NCBI RefSeq assembly: GCF_001625305.1
Contig: NW_017803909.1
Span: 685,605 to 749,604 of the forward strand
Direction of reading: 5' to 3'
Origin: Branchiostoma belcheri
Lineage: Eukaryota; Chordata; Leptocardii; Amphioxiformes; Branchiostomatidae
DNA: 64,000 nucleotides
In this document: piece by piece, positions 10,615 to 24,300 of the stretch
Position numbering within the stretch: position 1 is the first letter of the stretch
How the letters are laid out: every line of letters begins with the position of its first letter
Program-made: the position numbers and the translations under genes
Notes under the pieces: model-generated
Told to the model about the DNA's origin: nothing
What the model saw: the letters and a program-made list of their open reading frames with translations, nothing else
Database searches by the model: none

Positions 10615-13600
10615 ATGCCAAAGCCTAAAAAGAAGAGGGGGAGTAAAAAGAAAAATGTTGATTTCACGGAAGAATTCCAGTTTGAGGAGACGGAACTAGA
10701 CTTGGAGGACAGCTGGAACTACCAGATAGATGGACTAAAACACAAGGTGGGAATTACACTACAGCTCAATGTGTAATAAATTTTTGTATCAATGGCTTCT
10801 GTATTATGTTGATCATGACTATCCTGTACAAACAAAGTAAATACAAAATGTCTTTGATGACAAACATTTCAAATTGCATTTACTCTTTTGCAGGCTGTGG
10901 CAACCACACTGGATGAGAAGATAGCACAAATCAGAAAAGAAAGGAAGAAAAGGGTGAGTGAAGAATCTGGGAACAAAGTTTCAAAACCCTGGTTTCACTC
11001 AAATGCATCTAAATCATTAGTTGGGTTGATCAGCTGTATCATGTTAGTACAAGCTGTAGTTTTGATAAAGAATGCATCTGAACCATTCAAATTCTTCTGC
11101 AGTGTTATCAGTTAGGAATCTAGTGTCAACTCAATTATTGGTAAGTCACATGTACCATAATTCTAACTCTGTAAGTAATACTTGTTTACTATGGGGTAAA
11201 TATATTTTTGATTGAAAAACCATGTATGATATCATACCCTCAGAAACATAAACAGGTAGAGGAACAAGCTGGAGAAGCTGCTGATGAAGGATCAACAAAG
11301 AAAGCATCGAAAACTTCAGTGGAGAAGGAGGAAGAAGAGGCCGATGGGGATGATGAGATGGACAATGATGATGGTGATGATGATGAAGATGGTATAGTAG
11401 TAGAGGAAGAAGATGGAGATGTTGAGGATGAAGAGGAAGATGATGATGATGATGAAGATGAACAGGAAGGTGATGATGATGAAGATGAAAGTGATGCAGA
11501 AGAAGATAGTGCAGATGAAGTTCAGCAGGGAGGGCAAGAGGATGAGAGTGAAGAAGAAACATCCTCTGATGAAGACACAATAGCAGGTATGTAATACTGG
11601 TACTAAGAGAATGTGTAAAACTTTGCAGTCTTTTTGCAGGACTCCATGTGTTCATTACTGCATCCCCAACAATCTTGACTGTCCTTGTTGTATTTTGCGT
11701 AACTCATCAATAACTTTACATATTTCTATTTCTGCAGACAGAATCAGGATAAAAGAGAAGAAAACAAAGAAGAAAAAGAAGGACAACAAAGGTACTCTAT
11801 CAGTTCCCTTGACATGTTTTACATTCAACATTGTCTCCTCTGTTAGGTCATTTTTTAAAACTGATTGACAGTTCCAGCTTGTGCTTGTTACATACAAACT
11901 ACTAGTACATCTCAAGGTCTTCTTCACTTCCTTACAGGGAAGGATGAGAATGTGGAGGACTCTGAGGTATGTAGTATTTTTGAGTCTTCCCATATATTAC
12001 TAGTATTGCACCATATTGTCAATTCATCAATATTTATGCTTCTTTGTAGAACTAGAATTGATTAGGAAATCCAAAAATGGACCAAATGACATTATTCATG
12101 TACTAATCATTTAATACTGCTATTTATGTGTTTGATTACAGGAAGAAAATCAGACATTCTTTGTGGATGCACCACCCATTGATGAATCCATAACCTTCCA
12201 AGACATGAACCTGTCAAGGCCCCTTGTTAAGGTACAAGAATGTTTCTTAAAATGATGTTGGGTGATGTTTTAAACATTATTCTATTCAGAGTTTACCTCA
12301 AAAAATTTTTAAATTCTTAAAACATAGTGATAAGAAAGCTATCAGTAACCCAGGACTTGTCTATGTCCGTTTTTTTCCTTCAGGCTATTTCCCAGATGAA
12401 GTTCCACCACCCAACCCCCATTCAAAAGGCCACTATCCCTGTAGCCCTTCTGGGTAAGGATGTCTGTGCTTGCGCAGCCACAGGAACAGGTATGTGGCTC
12501 ATTCATAACGGCTTAGTGCTCAGAACCATAGCTTGATTACCAAACCTATTTTAGCTGCCAATTTTCTTTTGTTCTCTCTGCAAAGAAGTCTTGACCAGAT
12601 TGATTCCACTCGGCAGCTTAAGTACATTGTTTGTAGCTGTAGGAACTAAAATAATAGTAAACAGTAAAATGACCATATAATACCCAGACAAACAACTTGT
12701 ACTACTGTTGCTGATGTAGGTAAGACAGCTGCATTCATGCTGCCTGTCCTGGAGCGTCTGCTGTACAAGCCTCGGCAGGCGCCTGTCACCAGGGTGCTGG
12801 TGCTGGCCCCCACCCGCGAGCTGGCCGTGCAGGTGCACCAGGTGTCGCGGCAGCTGGCACAGTTCACCAGCGTGGAGATCAGCCTGGCGGCCGGAGGGCT
12901 GGACATCAGGACGCAGGAGGCCGCCCTGCGGCTGGGGCCGGACGTGGTGATAGCCACACCTGGACGTCTGATCGACCATCTCCACAACACGCCTTCTTTC
13001 GACCTGAAGAGTATAGAGGTCCTCATCCTGGATGAAGCCGACAGGTGAGTCATACCTGGATCTTCCATCTGAGATTGGAAAAGCCAAATATTTCCTTAGA
13101 CTTACAACATGATAATCAAAATTCATTGATACATATACCTTATGAAGTTTAGACTGTATTTTCAAACACAAGAAATTGAACTGACCCAGATTTTTGACTG
13201 TACAATTGCGGTCTTTGTCAAGAAATGAGCAATCATTGGTACCTTTTTGTTCAAAAACCCAACAACCAGTGCTTCCTAAAGGCCAACCTAGAGTTGTCCA
13301 TAAAGTGTAGCTGTAGCTGTAGCTACACAAAAGATTGACTAACTGATTGTTCTTCACCTTTGCAGAATGCTGGATGAGTTTTTTGAGGAACAGATGAATG
13401 AAATCATCAGGTTATGTGCCAGGAAGAGACAGACCATGCTGTTCTCTGCCACCATGTCTGACCAGGTAAAGGCACAACTACAGTAGATTCCACTTTTTTT
13501 TACAAAGCCTATTTGCCAGCCTATTTTTGCTAGTACGCATATGTACCTAAATGCATCTGAGAATAGGACATACAGATATACGGATTTTCTTCTTACACAA

Positions 13601-16600
13601 CCCGTACTGTATCTCACCTCCTCAGAGCTTCTGACTGGAGTTCAATACAATAGCAGCGAGAAGCAGAACTCCCAGTCAGAAGCTCCCAGTCCCTATATCC
13701 TGTACCTAAATACAATGTTACCTATAGCCTTAATTTACTATTGATTATTATGTATTTCTTTTGTATTGTCCACTGACATTTTGCACAGTATGGTAAGTTT
13801 GTTGCTCATTGTTGTCTGTTTGTTCCCAGGTGAAGGATCTAGCTGCCGTGTCCCTGGAGAATCCAGTGAAGTTGTTTGTGAATGAGAACACAGACGTGGC
13901 CTTTAACCTGCGGCAGGAGTTCATCAGGATACGTCCCAACAGGGAGGGGGACAGGGAGGCTATCATCGCAGGTGGGAAGACTTTTATAATCCCAATCTCT
14001 AAATAATGAGATAAGATGGCTGAAATCAATTAAAGAATGCTCTTTGCTGCTAGTATTATAGTAATCTAATTGTTTTTTGTTCCTCCCATCCTCAGCGTTG
14101 TGCAGTCGGACGTTCCACGACCACTGTATCGTGTTTATCCAGACCAAACTCCAGGCTCACCGCATGCACATCATCCTGGGACTGCTGGGGCTGAATGTGG
14201 GGGAGCTGCATGGAAACCTGTCACAGACACAGGTAACAGCAACTACTGACGGGAAATGCTACTTATGTAGTACTACATTACACAACAAAGTTGGAAAGTC
14301 CCCCCAAAAAATCCAATGTTTTCCAGGACAATGTTTAAAATTTTATTCTTACGTACCCTTGTGTTGGCATCGCTTCAGTTCAGCATCGTACTATCCAATA
14401 TTCTATTTGCATTTGCTGAATGATGACAATGACAGCCTTTGAATGCTCTTTATAGATGACCATTAAACAGTGTTACTGTTGTACTTTCCCAGAGATTAGA
14501 GACTCTGAGAAGGTTTAAGGATGCTGAAGTGGATGTCCTACTAGCTACAGACCTGGCAGCCAGAGGACTGGATATACAGGGGGTCAAAACTGTAAGTACA
14601 CTTCTCTACTTAAAAAAATTAATTGTGGTACATGTATTTTTGGTTTCAAAAAGGTCAGTTCATTTCCTAATGTTTGAAATATTGGTATAATTCTGTAACA
14701 AACATTTGTTTCAACATGTTTTAATTGTCTGTCTTGTTGGAAATACAGGTTATTAACTTCACCATGCCCAGCACACTGAAACACTACATCCACAGGGTGG
14801 GCAGGACAGCAAGAGCTGGCAAGTCTGGAAGGTAGGCTAGAAATCTCCCATTGCATCTTAATCACAGCCTCTGCCAGCATGCAATAGATGTCATGTCACA
14901 GATAAAAGCTTACTAATTGGTGTTTGCAGAAAAAAAGGGATCCTTATAGGCTACCTTCCTTTATTTCAGAGCTGTCACATTGGTTGGAGAGAAGGAGAGG
15001 AGATACCTAAAGGATGTAGTGAAAAATGCCAGGAATCCTGTGAAAAGTAGAGTTGTACCACAAGGTATGTACTACAAGGTACCATGTATCTACAGTCCAC
15101 AGTACTTTTCAAATCGTTTAATGGAGAAGGTAGTTGCAGTTCTGGACAATCCTTAGTTTTAACTTCCCCCTGCTGTGGTAGCCTTTTGGCACCAAATTTG
15201 TATTGCTTATGGGATGAGGCAGCAGGGAGTAAACCTCAACAGGATTCCTGTTCATTATCCACACCTTTCCCTGCACATTTTCCAGAGGTAATCCTGAAGT
15301 ACCGTGACAAGATAGAGAAGATGGAAAAAGACGTGGCAGAGATCCTCCGGCTGGAGGCTGAGGAGAAGGAGATGGCTTCTACAGAGAACAAGGTCAGGGT
15401 TCAAGCTGAGTTTATCTGTGGCAGCTGATGTCTTGTTCAGTAAGAAATCTCGGTACTTTGATATTCACCTCACAGGAGTTTTGATTTCTGACTGCATGAC
15501 GTTGTTTTTTTTCCTTCCCAGATGAACCGTGTACAGAACATGTTGAACAGTCCTGACAACATGGCCCAACAGAAGAGAGGCTGGTTCCAAACTCATAAGG
15601 AACGTATGCAGGAGAAAGGTGGGGATTTCTTTAGTACACCTGAGACAGAAATGACTGACTTGACTTTGTACCGCAAGTTCTCCCTACTATCAAGTCTTCC
15701 TAAAAAGAGCCAAAAACCAATGGATTTAGTGCAGCAGCATGTGCTAACGTAGCCTGGGTATCATCCGGATTTTCGCTACGCAATGCTCGAAAAAATCACT
15801 GCGTAGGAAAATCCGGATGGTACCCAGGCTAGTACTAACAAAGTCCAAGCACAGAACTGGGTTGTTATGCAGTTCACTTCCATCTATTTTTGTCTGTTGC
15901 TGTACATGTATGTCTCTTATTCTCCTCCAGCTCGACTGGCCCTGGGAGAACCCATTGTTAAGGGGAAGAAGAAAGGCAAACATGTCAAATCAGCTCCTCT
16001 CAATGTAAGTACCTTTCTACCTAACAAGCTACTCAGTACCTGAAGCTACTTCCTTAACCTGTTACCGGTAGTACAAATCCTTGGGAAAATATACATTATC
16101 TTGTGGATGTTTGTTGTTCCTGTGGAAGATAATCAGGGCTCTTTCTAGACATTTTGGGCAAGGTAGTGTTGTAGCTCAAGGGTGAAATTTGTCCAAAACA
16201 AGCTAATTTAAGGGAGAAAAACCACCAAAATTTGAATGGTGCTGAGGTCACAACATGGTAGTGAAAGACCACTATTCCACCGCTTAGGGAGAGCCCAATA
16301 ACTTCATTTGTTGTTGTCTTAGGCTGAAGACCGGGTCCAGTTGGAGATGCAGAAGGCCCAGGACTTTGCCTTGAGACAAGCCAAGAGAGACAGGAAACCC
16401 AAAAGGATCAAGGCCTTCTATGAGAAGGAGGAAGGGGCAAAACCTGGTCAGTATTTCGGTAGTCACCATCAAAAATGTAGCTCTATAGTCAAGTTGTAGA
16501 TATTGTTTGTTTAGACCTTTGAAAAAAGAAGTGTATTAGCCTCACTGTTGATACTTATTTGTATGCAGCTCATGTTTTGCATGTTCTTAGTAAAGATGTG

Positions 16601-17378
16601 CACAGTTCTTATTTCTTGTCTCATGTCATGTTCTTATGGTACAAGAGGTGCTAAATGAGATAAATTTTCTCAGCAGCTAAGAAGATGAAGAAGCAGAATA
16701 CAGGTCCCAAGTCTACCTTTGATAAGGAGTTGGTAGACACCAGTAGGAAAGCACTGAAGAAGTTCAGGGCAGGGTAGGTGTGATATTTCTGAGATGTTGG
16801 TCTTTTCATTCATCGATAAAGGTTAGACATTGAGGTAATAAGATACCAAAGTACAAAAGTGCCTATCCAGATGCTTGAGTAACTGTTTCTTTGGTATCTT
16901 GGTCTTTTAGTTCTTAATGTTTATGAAGATACCGCTTAACATTGTTTTGTGACCACCTATTGAGACTTTAGTCACGGAGGCATACCTTGCTATGTAAGAT
17001 TTTATATTGTAGGTTTCGTTGACCTACGCTACAGCTGAAGGACACATACATGTAGACATTGAATTACTTAATTACCTGTTCATCTCACCAATCACAGGCC
17101 GTCATATGAGGACAGAAAAAGACTTGGGATGTCTAAGAAGTCTAAAGGAAACTTCAAGTCCAAAAATAGGTATGTTATGATGACTTTCTGAACTTACAGA
17201 TGGAGTGCCCAGTTGTTTGCTGTAATAAAGTAAATGTCACTTTAATGTGTGACATTTTGGTGTTATCTGGATTGAAAATACATGTATTAACAACACATGA
17301 TTTCAATTAGAGTCACATTTAGGTCTCACCATTTTCTTCCTTCATTTATTTATGTTTTCTAGGTTCAAGAGGAGATGA
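10615..17378 (+). CDS. DDX27: ATP-dependent DEAD-box RNA helicase DDX27
   Basis: Nucleolar helicase family required for 47S pre-rRNA 3'-end and 60S ribosome maturation (Drs1 family). Coding exons: 10615-10746, 10894-10953, 11244-11586, 11738-11791, 11938-11966, 12142-12231, 12384-12489, 12720-13044, 13366-13465, 13830-13971, 14096-14232, 14493-14591, 14749-14831, 14970-15064, 15286-15392, 15522-15618, 15931-16004, 16323-16446, 16677-16773, 17098-17169, 17363-17378; all phases agree. The product is about 793 aa, close to human. A lysine-rich start and a long Asp/Glu tract (about residues 85-175) precede the Q motif ([10 protein letters not shown], ~245), motif I (ATGTGKT, ~267), [17 protein letters not shown] (~376), SAT (~408), [10 protein letters not shown] and [10 protein letters not shown] (~550). 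The tail is basic, ending FKRR. The start could instead be the ATG at 10465 via a short upstream exon, since an acceptor lies just before 10612. Confidence 0.95.
15751..15830. mobile_element. 80-bp palindromic MITE in DDX27 intron 16
   Basis: Near-perfect hairpin starting AGCCTGGGTATCATCCGGAT and ending with its complement, ATCCGGATGGTACCCAGGCT. It lies wholly within the intron. Its terminus resembles three other foldbacks in this window. Confidence 0.75.
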
Positions 17379-17681
17379 GGGTGAGAGACTGAGGGAGAGA
17401 ACAGTTGATGGAGGGACAACTGCTTGAAATGGACACTTCTTTGTTTAGAGATTATTCTTCTCATAGATGTAATGTAACAGCAAATCACCTGTTAAAGGAA
17501 ATAAAAGTATCTTGTCAAATACAATCCACTTTATGGAACTACATGTTTGATAACAACAGCAGTTGGAAAGTTATTTTTTTGATCATTGTCAAATGTCTGA
17601 ACAAGCTGTGTATGATCTGTCAGATATACATGTAAGATCTTAGATCACAAGTTTTGGAAATACCTAATTTTCTTTCTTGCA

Positions 17682-17687
17682 AATAAA
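17682..17687 (+). other. DDX27 polyadenylation signal
   Basis: AATAAA about 300 bp after the stop codon, followed by TG/T-rich sequence. Confidence 0.6.
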
Positions 17688-18259
17688 GGTCTTAATTTAA
17701 GATCTACTCTGTGTGAATTGGTTTATATAAGTTTAGCAATGAATACGTATAACGTTAACATTCATCATCATCATATCATAATCAGGTGTCTTGCCCATAA
17801 CAATCTGCACTCATTATCTAGGCCTATCTATATGAAGCTTCAGACGGAGTTTACAGAAAGAAAATAGTAAGAATCGTCCCAAGTAGATATGTGCAGATAT
17901 TGGGCCAATTGCAAGGAGTTAGTATCTGCAGCAGATCATTTGTTGGACCAAAAAGGTTGATTGAGGCATTGATTGAGGCTAGTGGCATTCACAGTGGAAA
18001 GTTGGTTCATGGTACAAAAGCGCCGCCTGTTAAACAGCGCAGTATTACACCACTGTTTTCAATAAGGAATTTTTCCTGTCATCGATGAACCGTCAAATTA
18101 TGAACGCTTTTGAATTTTTTCATATCCTTGGACCGGTTTTGTACATTTAGATGAGATATATGTTACCTGCAAACGTTGAACAGCGGCGTCGAGACTTAAT
18201 TTTTATGGCTGCCGTACTATGTGAACAGATAGAGGTCGCTTTTGTAGCATCATTTGGCT

Positions 18260-18275
18260 CAACATGGCGGCATGA
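18260..18275 (+). promoter_or_regulatory. TISU/YY1-type element with a 3-codon uORF, INTS8
   Basis: CAACATGGCGGC fits the TISU consensus SAASATGGCGGC exactly; that element couples YY1-dependent transcription to initiation on very short leaders. Its ATG (18264) opens only M-A-A-stop (TGA at 18273-18275), 52 bp before the INTS8 ATG at 18328. It could be a core-promoter YY1 site, a minimal upstream ORF, or lie outside the transcript. Confidence 0.5.
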
Positions 18276-18327
18276 TCAAATCAACTTTCTCGTTGGTCTA
18301 GCTTCACTTTAGCCATAAGTTAACACA

Positions 18328-21300
18328 ATGAACGACCCTGACGCCGAGCGGCCGCCGTCGCGGTCCCAGTCACCCCTGCCACCCGCCTGGTTTGAATTTC
18401 TGCTTGATCCTTCGTTGCTGTCCAAGCATTTGTCGACAGAAAGTCCGGGTAAGTGAAGGGGGAGGGGGGCTTTTAGCTAAATTATATGGAGCCTTGAAAA
18501 TGATGCCACCCTTGTGATCCTGCTTTAGTTTAGTTAGTTCTAACAATCACATTGTTACCTTAACCAATGGACGTCTATGCCCGAGAGGGTTTTGTGCCAG
18601 TATTATTAAGATTAAGATAAGATTAAGATTAACCAGATGTAGATGATATCCAGGTCATGTATATACTAGTATATTACAAACTAGAGTTCCCCGATCTCAT
18701 ACCTTCGCCAAGTAATGTTAATCTTTATGACTAACAAATTGTAGATTTGATTATTCCCCCAATTTAAGAAATAGGAACCTAATTTTCATGAATTATATCA
18801 TTTTATCATAATCTCAACCAAAAAACAGTCTTATATTAACAAACAATGCATTCTAGCATTTCCTAATAAATTATGCAAATGAGGTCCTGATTTGAATAAA
18901 TTATGTTTAATGATGTTCACCTCAATTTAACTTTCAAATACCACAAGTATGAAATTCCAGGCAGTTATCATTACATAATTATAAAATTTTCTTATTAATT
19001 ATGCAAATTAGGTCATTATTAACATAATCAATATCTTCTTGTGTTTCTCTCGTTGTCAATTACCAATGTCACAAGCTTTAATTGTCCTATCATGGAATGC
19101 AGCTGATTTATAGAATTTCCCCATAAATTATGCAAATTATATCTATATTTGCATAATTGTCACATAATTATATGAAGCATCACGTAAGCTACCTACACAC
19201 CAAAAATCACGACGATCCGTCAACCGGTTCTTGAGTTATCCCCTTTTGAATATTTTCAAGAATATATCGCTGCAGTTCCAGAGCAAGCCGCTAGGGGGCC
19301 TAAACTCTCATCACTTCTTCCCCAACACAAGAGCTACCTACCATCTAAATTTTATCACCATAGCATGTCTAGATCATGAGATATCAAAACCGGAAGTTCA
19401 GCTGCAGCACCATAACAAGCCGCTAGGGGGTCCAAAATCTAATCATTTTGAGGTCTCATCAAGACCTACCCACCTACCAAGTATCAAGACAATCCATCAA
19501 GGCCTTCTCAAGTTATCGTGTTGACAGATTCAGAAAAAATGGTTTCACCTTTTATACCAAAATGATGCCAACATCCATGGCAAGTTTCAATTCAAGAGAG
19601 CTGTGTCATGACGTTATAACGTTACTGTAACAGTAGCTAACGTTACATGTAGTTTATCCCACTGTCCACAGACCCGTCAGCCTCCCAGCTGATCGTCCAG
19701 TTCCTTGACCAGGCCACCAGGACCACGGTGAATGACCAGAACCAGATCCAGCCTCCTGCCGATAACAAACGTAACCGGGCACTCAGGCACCTGGCACTCC
19801 AGGCAGCTGCACACCTGCGCTGGGACCCCAACCAGCTGGAAACCAGGTGCAAAATGTAACATTAAGTGTCGGAATGTCAGAAAGTACCATAAAATTCCCA
19901 TTTGGCCTTGCATCAGACTCTGTTTTGGCGATATTTGGTATCAAGACACATTTGCCTTCTTGATTCAAGAATATCTAATATATCAATATCGTTTCTGAAT
20001 TTTGTGTTGTCTTTGACAGCCTGTCCAATCATCACACGAATCTGTTGCTGAATGAGCTGCTACGTGTGGCTCGCAGCCCCACGGATGTGAAACACACGGA
20101 CATTGATCTGGCGTCCATCCCAGACTGCACCACCATCGCACTGGTCCTGTATCACAGATGGTAGGCTGTATCAAGGACAAGGACATTATTGTTTCTTCTC
20201 CAAAATAATGACCTTTACTGTATCGACAACCGTTCATTTCAGTGGTAAACCTAAGGGGAAGGGGTACAGTGCAGGGATATGTTGGGTATTGTTAAATAAA
20301 ACTCTAAAGAACCAAATATTTCTTATTAAAGTTATTGATTGAGGATCATCTGTATATTCTTTGCTGTTGGGTGGCATATTGCAGGCAGAACTTGACTTGT
20401 ACATGTATATGACAATGTTGTGTTTTGTGCATGTAATGAACTGTTGTTTCTTTTCACCCGCAGGGCCATCCGAGTGGTAGTGTCCAGCTCTTTCCCTGTC
20501 AAACCAGTCAGAACATTTCCTAGCAAGTAAGAAAAAGATCCATTACATGTATTTATATGTACACATATTCATAAGTACAGAGTAATTTGATTTGGAATCA
20601 TGACAACTAGTCCTTTGTCCTTGCATACCAGTAATCATTGATGAGTCAAATTTTTTGTCCACAGCATTCTGGGAACTGCCCAGGCAGCAGGAGAGATAGC
20701 AGAAGCCTTACTGAAGGTGGTAAGTGCCTTCTTCACTGTGATGTGTCTGAAAATGCAAAGAAGATGTAAATGCTATAACATACATGTAGCAGCAAAACAG
20801 TGCATAATTTCAATGTTCTATTTCTAGAATTAGATTTTGGAGGTGATTGTCTTCAAAAGAAGATTTTTTCTTCAGAGAACTGTTCATCTCTGTTACACCC
20901 CCTGACAGAAAGTGTTAACACCACTCCCTGTCCCTTCCTAGTTACGTGACCAGTTACCAGACTCTGTGTGTATCCTGGAGAACTGTGTGGCCCTACAGCG
21001 CCCCCTACCATCTGCCCACGGTGCAGTCCCTGGGGGACCCGTCGAGGAGGGGGTACGAGGAGGGGGGACGTGCTGGTCAGCACTGACGACATCACCTGTC
21101 AGGTAGTATATAGTCTATGTCTGTATAACCACCTTTCAGAGTAACACATCAGCTTCAATATGTAGGGATATCATTTCAATAAATATGTCTGTAGTGTAAT
21201 GTGTTATGTTGCCTTTGATATAACTTATATTGTATAATACTAAGTAGCTATGTGTACACTAGATTTCTAAACCCTTTGTTGGTGCTGGTCATACAGGTTA

Positions 21301-24300
21301 CAGAAGGTATTGTTACAGCAATTACAAAATCATGCTTTATGTTGCATACATGTAGGTTCAGTATGACCTGGGTACCCTGTACTTCCATCAGCACGAGTAC
21401 CAGAAAGCACTGAAGGCTTTCACTTCTTCTTACCAACTCATAAAAGAGGTAGGTATTTATGGTCCTGTATCTACCAATATAGGCCATGCAGTGTTACAGT
21501 AACTGTTACTCAATGTATTACAGTTGTGTACAGGGACAACTTTGTGATACCTTATATTAATGACAGTAAATGCTTTATGTGGTAAACAAACGTTTTCAAT
21601 CCAAACATTTTCAAGATTGTTTCTCCTTTCTACCCACAGCTGAAATGATCCGATCTTCTGTAAGATCGACTCTGCAAAGCTTGAGGGTTACCTGAGTGCA
21701 TGTCAGGGGCTTGCAGGGATAGCCCCCTCTGTCAAACCTACCTCCCTCTTTGATGAAGTGGAACAGTCCAGAAAAGCAATTACGAGGTAAGAAATTTTCA
21801 TAATCAAGTAATAATACATTGTATATGTTTGGCTACTAAAGAAATAAAGTCAAATATGCCAATATGTAACACTTACTTAAGATACCTTTAGTAAACTGTT
21901 TATGGGAAATCAAATGTTGTTCCAGTAATGTATGCAACATGTATATGTACAAAATGGTCAAATGAAGCAACTTAGATGTGCAAGCTACTAGTATTTTTTT
22001 GTTGTTGTCAGGTTTAGTGGAGCTGCTGGTGAGAGACAACCTGACTGCAGAAGTTCCCACGTCTTACAGACATTTCCTAGAGCAGGAGCTGGAGAAAAAG
22101 ACAAGGAAGGAGGAAAAGTAAGTAGTACAGCATCTTAAAAATAGTTATATCTGTATTTCTTCATTTTGTCTATTGAGAATGATGAACAACATGGAAGGAT
22201 TGACATAACAGGTGTTTGAACTACTGATAACATTAGACTCCAAATGATGTTACTGTACGCTGCTGTAGCTTAAGTTGTAAATATGTCCTATCCCCAGGTT
22301 ACAGGACACCTGGCTGAAGGTGTGCTGTTGTAACGCTGTGTCTAACGTGGTGCAGGGTCGGCCTGTACAGCCCAGCTTCACACACCTGGTACCTCACCTG
22401 GCACAGGACATGGTGCATTTCCTCATCAAGGTAATGGAGATCCCAATAAAGGTCAGGCTCCTGTCTGAGAAACTAGCAATCTCCTGAAACAAAACATTTG
22501 TTTGGGACATACGTGTACAAATGTACTTCAAAAGTTGCATAACAAGTTCTGAAGCTACTGGAAACATTACTGTTCTTTGCTGGTACATTTTTTGCTTCAA
22601 AAAGTACACAATGAAAACAAGAATGTTTTTTCCGCTGCTACTTCATGTAGATCTGTAAGCAGTCAGTCCGTTTCAAAGACCAGGGGCAGCACACAAGGAT
22701 GGTGGAATTTTATAGGGTGAGTTTTTATACTAATTAAGATCTTTGCAAACACTGTTCAGCCAGGCAGCAGCCAAGCTGTTGTGATTTTGTCCTAGTGTAT
22801 GTCATTTGAATTTTGATGTAGCTTATATTACCACGCACTGAGTGTAAATACAACTGGTGTGTTGTTGCAGTGGGCAGTTACAACTTTATGTAGACACAGT
22901 AATGTCGATCCTCTACCTAAGGTTACTTGTCAATTCTTTCTCGTAGTCTCGTAGTATTGACCAACCAAAATAAAGGAATTGACAATGTATGCTGTTAAAA
23001 TTGCAGTGCAGAAGAGCTGATGTTGTTTGCAGATATTTTGATAAACAAATTGCAGTAAGGTTGACCCTATTGTGTGCCTACAGACATGTGTTGAGACACA
23101 TGGGTGGTAGTGTGGTACTGGAGTCAGTACTGGAGACATCGAAGGACCTCCTGACAGCACCAGAACTAGAGACCATCAGGGCACAGTACATCCCTCAGCA
23201 GACCACCATACCTGCCTACACAGGGGAGAGACCTCACACGTCTACAGGTATGGACTGGTGTGGAGGAACTCTTAACTTAACTGTCTGATAGAAAGTTTGT
23301 AGATAATTATACATTCATATTTGGTATACTATTTTGCACCAACTGACTTCTTAATTCCTTACAGAAAATAGAAAATACACATTCATTAACAATCACACCA
23401 CATTATAAATTGTGCTATTAAGTCATACTTTGTACAATATACAGTAACATTCTTGCTATATGGGCTTGATTGTTGAGGCTAATGCTAATGTTCCCCCTGT
23501 GTGTCCACACCTCAGGCAGCAGACAGCAGCAGCAGTGTGATCTAGAACAGACCCTGATGCACACACTCAGCCCTAAGACTATCCAGAGACTGGTCATCGA
23601 GCTTCATGGCATGGCAACAGACTCTGCCTACTGTGTGCCTTTTCACAAGGTGGGACGACCTTTCAATATTGAGCAAAACAGACCTTTTTTTGAAATATCA
23701 CTTCTGTATGATTGCCCTGCATATTATTGAATAGCAGAGACTAACAGACACAAGGTTGAGAGATCATGGGTTAAATTCCTTGCATTCCTGGCTAGATTTA
23801 GTGTCCTTGGAAAAGACACTTTACACAACCTTCCTCACTTCACCCATGAAGTGTAGAATGGGTACCTGACTTTGGTTGGGGTGCAAAGGTGGTAGAAACA
23901 GAGGGATGGGCCTCACCTTCTAATACCATGCCCTAGACACAATGAATTAACAACCTACTACCCTTACAGTCTCTAAAAGGCTATAGGAAGCTTACCTTTT
24001 GTCCATGTGTTTGTTGTGTAGTGGGAGATGCCTGGTGAGTATGCCTCCTTCCTGTGGGACCAGCACAGCTCAGTAGGCAGTGTCACTCATGACGTCATGT
24101 ACCTCATCCTGGCCAAGGCACTGCACTGTGCAAGTATGAAGGTAGCGTTATCATACCTTATAGGGACACAAAATATATTCGATAAAATCTGTCATTACGC
24201 CTGAAAAGTGATTTCTACACTTAGTTCATTAGTACTGTAGATTTAAATGATTGTCTCTATTGTATACTGCTGTTGGACTAGTGTAACAGTTTTGAAGTGA

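Noticed and set aside
11146..11655. 169-codon minus-strand frame rich in His/Leu
   Set aside because: It is the complement of the GAT/GAA-rich acidic exon of DDX27.
12551..13357. 268-codon minus-strand frame
   Set aside because: It is antisense to the largest DDX27 exon, whose helicase motifs are unambiguous.
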